DNA of 45,849 nucleotides, from NCBI GenBank assembly GCA_934085675.1, contig CAKOHH010000010.1:1-45849 (forward strand), written 5' to 3'. This document shows positions 43,362 through 45,849 of this stretch, in pieces. The translations under genes and the position numbers were made by a program. Positions within the stretch are counted from its first letter, which is position 1. The number at the start of each line of letters is the position of its first letter. Source of the stretch: an uncultured Bacilli bacterium. GTDB lineage: Bacteria; Bacillota_I; Bacilli_A; RF39; UBA660. A model generated the notes under the pieces. That model was not told the DNA's origin, did no database searches, and saw only the letters and a program-made list of their open reading frames with translations.

Positions 43362-43390
43362 ATGATAGCATTTAACTTTTTAATCGTCAA
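43362..43390 (-). promoter_or_regulatory. Promoter of the str operon
   Basis: TTGACG (43390-43385), a 17-bp spacer and TATCAT (43367-43362). The -35 lies inside the last codons of the upstream gene (KKLDD-stop). Confidence 0.75.
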
Positions 43391-43760
43391 GTTTTTTCTT
43401 ATCTAAATTTTTTGTTTCATAATTGCCACATTTAATATAAGCTTTATAATCAAAAAATTGCTTATCATTTTTTATATTCACATAACCTTGACACGGTTTG
43501 TCTTTCACAGTGGTTGTTTCAATAACGTTAAGTTTTAATAATTCTGTAAGAGTTAAATGCATTTCTTCTTCAGGATATAAACCTGATTGCTCAATATATT
43601 TTTGAGTCGTTTCTGCTAACTTTGTTTCAAAATCTTTATATTCTTTGGTTTCTTTTTTATAAGAAATAGCAATAACAGTTAAGGCTAAAACAAGAAGCAT
43701 CATGATGATTCCCCAAATAATACTTATTTTATGCATTTTTTGTAAATTTATGTTTGTCAT
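43380..43760 (-). CDS. Pseudopilin-like membrane-anchored protein (paralogue 2)
   Basis: This 126-residue protein has one N-terminal helix (about 12-32) after a short basic stretch, then a helical linker and a C-terminal block CQGYVNIKND...YKAYIKCGNYETK with paired cysteines. The upstream gene ends with the same block (CEGYV...YKAYISCESYETK), so the two are paralogues in tandem. Here the prepilin-like G-x4-E motif is not evident. The shared cysteines could form a disulfide outside the cell. Function unknown. It begins at the stop of its paralogue (TAATGACA). Confidence 0.7.
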   Translation of the reverse strand: MTNINLQKMHKISIIWGIIMMLLVLALTVIAISYKKETKEYKDFETKLAETTQKYIEQSGLYPEEEMHLTLTELLKLNVIETTTVKDKPCQGYVNIKNDKQFFDYKAYIKCGNYETKNLDKKKLDD

Positions 43761-44176
43761 TAATAGCCTTTCGTTTCATAGGATTCACAACTGATATAGG
43801 CTTTGTAGGAAGTGTTTTGTTTCATAACATAACCTTCACAAGTATCATCTTCATTTGTCATTTTTGAAAGAGTAAGATAACCATTAGCAATTAATGTATC
43901 TGAGTCAATGCTTTCTTCATCATCAAGTTCATTTTCTCTAGCATATTTTTTTGCAGCGCTTAGTAAGTTTCTTTCTATCGTTTCGTATTTTTCTTCTTTA
44001 TTTTGACTACTATTAGATGTATTTGATGTATTATTACCATTTATATTCATATCCAAGTCTTTATAAAGTGTATTTATCATAATAGCTGCGACAAAAACAG
44101 CTGTTAAAATAATACAAGATAATAATATCATCTCTTTTAAGCCCCATCCTTTATTATTCAAATACATTTTAAACAC
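43760..44176 (-). CDS. Pseudopilin-like protein (paralogue 1)
   Basis: This 138-residue protein starts MFKMYLNNKGWGLKEMILLS. KG|WGLKE has Gly at -1 and Glu at +5 followed by about 20 hydrophobic residues, the class III (type IV prepilin) signature, although aromatic Trp replaces Phe at +1. A Ser/Asn-rich linker (NGNNTSNTSNSSQNK) leads to a C-terminal domain with CEGYV...YKAYISCESYETK. Role unknown; a minor pilin or surface sensor is plausible. No prepilin peptidase is seen in this window. It overlaps the upstream small gene by 8 nt. Confidence 0.7.
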   Translation of the reverse strand: MFKMYLNNKGWGLKEMILLSCIILTAVFVAAIMINTLYKDLDMNINGNNTSNTSNSSQNKEEKYETIERNLLSAAKKYARENELDDEESIDSDTLIANGYLTLSKMTNEDDTCEGYVMKQNTSYKAYISCESYETKGY

Positions 44177-44447
44177 CTAATTTCTTTTCTATATCATTTT
44201 TTACAAAAATGGCCCCAAAACCATAACCTGACTCACCATTTTTAGCTTTATATTCATAATACTTATATCCAAAACTATTACAAACATAATAACTTCCATC
44301 AGATAATTCGATATTTTTTTCACTTAAACAAATTAATGGTTTTTGATTATTTTGGGCTTTAAAATAATCGAAAGTTAGGAGTCCTACCCATAAAATAATT
44401 AGTACGATAATTGCTATTTTTAATATATTAATAATATTTATTTTCAT
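44169..44447 (-). CDS. Small membrane-anchored extracytoplasmic protein
   Basis: This 92-residue protein has an N-terminal helix (IINILKIAIIVLIILWVGLLTF, about 4-25) and a small outside domain with two cysteines (LICLSEKN...YYVCNSFGYKYYEY). No family is recognised. The start at 44447 (MKINIIN) is preferred for GAGGT 6 nt upstream; ATG 44459 is the alternative. It is first of a three-gene operon with the two pseudopilin-like genes. Confidence 0.65.
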   Translation of the reverse strand: MKINIINILKIAIIVLIILWVGLLTFDYFKAQNNQKPLICLSEKNIELSDGSYYVCNSFGYKYYEYKAKNGESGYGFGAIFVKNDIEKKLGV

Positions 44448-44470
44448 AATATACCTCATCCCTTGGAAAT

Positions 44471-44499
44471 ATTATAATGTATTTTTAACTTTAAAACAA
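44471..44499 (-). promoter_or_regulatory. Promoter of the three-gene membrane-protein operon
   Basis: TTGTTT (44499-44494), 17 bp and TATAAT (44476-44471). Confidence 0.65.
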
Positions 44500-44510
44500 C
44501 TCATTTAAAA

Positions 44511-44534
44511 AAATAAAAAAGGGGTATTTTACCC
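44511..44534 (-). terminator. Terminator of the kinase gene
   Basis: GGGTA-AAA-TACCC overlaps the kinase stop codon and is followed by CTTTTTT on the minus strand. Confidence 0.65.
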
Positions 44535-45077
44535 TAATTTTGTTATTATTTCTATTAATTTTTGCAAATTTTGTTGTCGTTCATTTTTAATACCAACATC
44601 AAACAAGGTTATTTTTTCATGTTCACATTCTTTTTGTAATATTTGATTATAAGCATATATTTCTTTAGCTTTTGTTTCTATCTCGTCTTGATTTAGTTGT
44701 TTGTTCCATTCAAACTTCTCTCCATAAGTTGTTAAGCAATCTTCTATTTCTTCTATAGAAGCTTTGGGATAGCCTAAAATAAAAAGGTAGATGTCTGAAA
44801 ATTTATCTAATTTCTTTAATTTACTTGGTGAAAAATCATAAATATCAAAAATAATATTTTGACCATAATTAATGGTATTATTATAATAATAATTTACGAG
44901 ATTATTAAAGAATGAAAATTCCATTTCTTTCGTGTGTTCTTTTAGTGAATTATCGTAAGCATCTAACAAATAATCAAAATTTAAAGTAACATAGCCTAAT
45001 TTTTGCAAATAATTACTAACCGTTGTTTTACCAGCTCTTTTACTGCCCGCTAAAATAATTAAATTTCCTTTTTTCAT
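44529..45077 (-). CDS. P-loop kinase-like protein
   Basis: This 182-residue protein starts MKKGNLIILAGSKRAGKTTV, with Walker A AGSKRAGKTT (10-19), and contains VTLNFDYLLDAYD, QNIIFDIYDF and IYLFILGYPKASIEEIEDCL. The pattern is of small adenylate-kinase/shikimate-kinase-fold enzymes or AAA_33-type kinases; the substrate is unknown. The start at 45077 is chosen for GGAGAAAAAA. Open frame upstream of it runs into the IS200/IS605 end at 45098, so the IS landed just 5' of the ribosome binding site and may have separated the gene from its promoter. Confidence 0.7.
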   Translation of the reverse strand: MKKGNLIILAGSKRAGKTTVSNYLQKLGYVTLNFDYLLDAYDNSLKEHTKEMEFSFFNNLVNYYYNNTINYGQNIIFDIYDFSPSKLKKLDKFSDIYLFILGYPKASIEEIEDCLTTYGEKFEWNKQLNQDEIETKAKEIYAYNQILQKECEHEKITLFDVGIKNERQQNLQKLIEIITKLG

Positions 45078-45097
45078 TTTTTTCTCCAAATAAATAT

Positions 45098-45772
45098 CCA
45101 CCAGCTTAGCTGGTGGTTTTTGATTGGCGCCTCGTAAGGCTCGTATTCCTGCCTTGCTTAAAAGCACTATAACGTTCTGACACTTGCAGTCTATTTTTTG
45201 CTACCCGTAAACGGGTCCATATTATCCAATGTTAATTGTTCTGCCATTCTATCTTCACTTAATTGGTTCTCAACATATTTTTTTATGGCCATTTCATTTT
45301 TTCCTACTGTATCTACATAATACCCTCTGCACCAAAATGATCTGTTTCGATATTTAAATTTTAGATTCCCCCATCTTTGATATATCATTACACTACTTTT
45401 TCCCTTTAAATATCCCATAAAAGTTGAAACACTTAATTTGGGTGGTATCTCCACAAACATATGAATATGATCTGGACATACCTCTGCAGTTATTATATTT
45501 ACTTCTTTCCATCGACACAATTCTCTCAAAATTGCTCCTATTTCTAATCTATTTGTTCCATAAAATTCTTTTCTTCGATATTTCGGTGCAAATACTATGT
45601 GATATTTACAATTCCATTTTGTATGTGATAAACTATTCATGTCCTTCATTGGACATCCCTCCTTTGTTATTTATTTGCCGTTTGTCAGAACGCATTCTTT
45701 ATTATAACAAAGGAGTTTTATTTTTAAATATTTATCGCTAAAGCTTAAATGAACCCCCAGACTATCTGGGGG
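45098..45772 (-). mobile_element. IS200/IS605-type insertion sequence with terminal hairpins
   Basis: A single Y1 transposase gene lies between two imperfectly matched hairpins: CCACCAGC-TTA-GCTGGTGG (45098-45116, right end relative to the gene) and CCCCCAGA-CTA-TCTGGGGG (45754-45772, left end). Subterminal hairpins in place of inverted repeats are typical of IS200/IS605, which transposes as single-stranded DNA. The exact outer cleavage sites lie a few bases outside and were not determined. CGTTCTGACA occurs near both ends in opposite orientation. Confidence 0.85.
45191..45649 (-). CDS. tnpA: IS200/IS605 family transposase TnpA (Y1 HUH)
   Basis: This 152-residue enzyme opens with NSLSHTKWNCKYHIVFAPKY and has the HUH metal site in CPDHIHMFVEIP, the KLSVSTFMGYLKGKSS motif, FWCRGYYVDTVG, and the catalytic Tyr in AIKKYVENQ. 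All residues needed for activity are present, and the length is normal. No tnpB is associated, so it is the IS200 type. ATG may be at 45649 (MKDMNS) or 45640 (MNSLSH). Confidence 0.95.
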   Translation of the reverse strand: MKDMNSLSHTKWNCKYHIVFAPKYRRKEFYGTNRLEIGAILRELCRWKEVNIITAEVCPDHIHMFVEIPPKLSVSTFMGYLKGKSSVMIYQRWGNLKFKYRNRSFWCRGYYVDTVGKNEMAIKKYVENQLSEDRMAEQLTLDNMDPFTGSKK

Positions 45773-45833
45773 TTTCAGGTTGTTGACAAAGTAATTTTTT
45801 GTTAACAAACTTTATTTTTGATAAACAAAGTGA

Positions 45834-45839
45834 TATAAT
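45834..45839 (+). promoter_or_regulatory. -10 element of a promoter leading out of the window
   Basis: TATAAT with TTTATT 17 bp upstream, in a patch of near-palindromes (TTTGTTAACAAA; ACTTTATTTTTGATAAACAAAGT). It probably drives a plus-strand gene beyond 45849. Confidence 0.4.
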
Positions 45840-45849
45840 GAATTTGCGA

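Noticed and set aside
1..45849. tRNA or rRNA genes
   Set aside because: No cloverleaf-like or rRNA-like GC-rich segments were noticed by eye in the intergenic regions; a tRNAscan run would be decisive.

Overview
The window is chromosomal DNA from a very AT-rich, low-GC Gram-positive bacterium (Bacillota, in the Bacilli/Erysipelotrichia/RF39-like range; species not identifiable from the sequence alone). TGA is used as a stop: the RF2 gene carries the classic in-frame TGA frameshift site, so the code is standard bacterial. A peptidoglycan-bridge transferase, AddAB, ParAB and a SipW-type secretion locus argue for a walled Firmicute.

Layout. 1-2.8 kb is a decayed accessory patch: a DUF4143 ATPase running off the left edge, fragments of others, and an AbiEi-type antitoxin whose toxin partner is cut to 33 codons. 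2.8-7.0 kb is a minus-strand parA-parB-mscS-DUF951-abgT cluster. 7.2-10.7 kb holds an unknown protein, an hsdS fragment and an Abi_2/HEPN abortive-infection gene. 10.8-16.1 kb is housekeeping (prfB-yitT, tilS-ftsH). 16.3-18.7 kb is a plus-strand AbiEi/AbiEii toxin-antitoxin island lying between two copies of a direct repeat of about 77 bp. 18.7-23.2 kb is a minus-strand surface operon: TasA-like protein, SipW-type signal peptidase, DUF5305 protein and a lectin-fold surface protein. 23.4-25.6 kb carries a second DUF4143 ATPase, a small ORF and a Fic protein.

25.7-30.6 kb is the highlight: a diversity-generating retroelement (DGR). It has a reverse transcriptase with the DGR motif IGNMTSQ and YMDD, an Avd-like accessory protein, and a 669-residue anchored target protein whose C-terminal variable region (VR) aligns without gaps to a 115-bp template repeat (TR). 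Ten of the eleven VR/TR differences fall on TR adenines, the hallmark of adenine mutagenesis. Unusually there is not one TR but a tandem array of four different TR units with a 337-341 bp period. They share a structured 3' RNA segment, and three of the four have their own promoter (TTTACT-N17-TATAAT). Only one of the four matches the VR in this window, so the other three probably serve targets elsewhere or represent template variants.

30.8-36.3 kb is addB-addA. 36.3-38.9 kb is a DUF308 protein, gmk and a FemX/MurM-like transferase. 39.0-43.3 kb is the str operon (rpsL-rpsG-fusA-tuf). 43.4-44.5 kb is a trio of small membrane-anchored proteins, two of them pseudopilin-like paralogues. 44.5-45.8 kb is a P-loop kinase next to a complete IS200/IS605-type element.

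Working together: the DGR target and the 18.7-23.2 kb operon are both built from short SipW-type N-terminal anchors and C-terminal lectin-like domains. The simplest reading is a cell-surface adhesin system in which one member is hypervariable.
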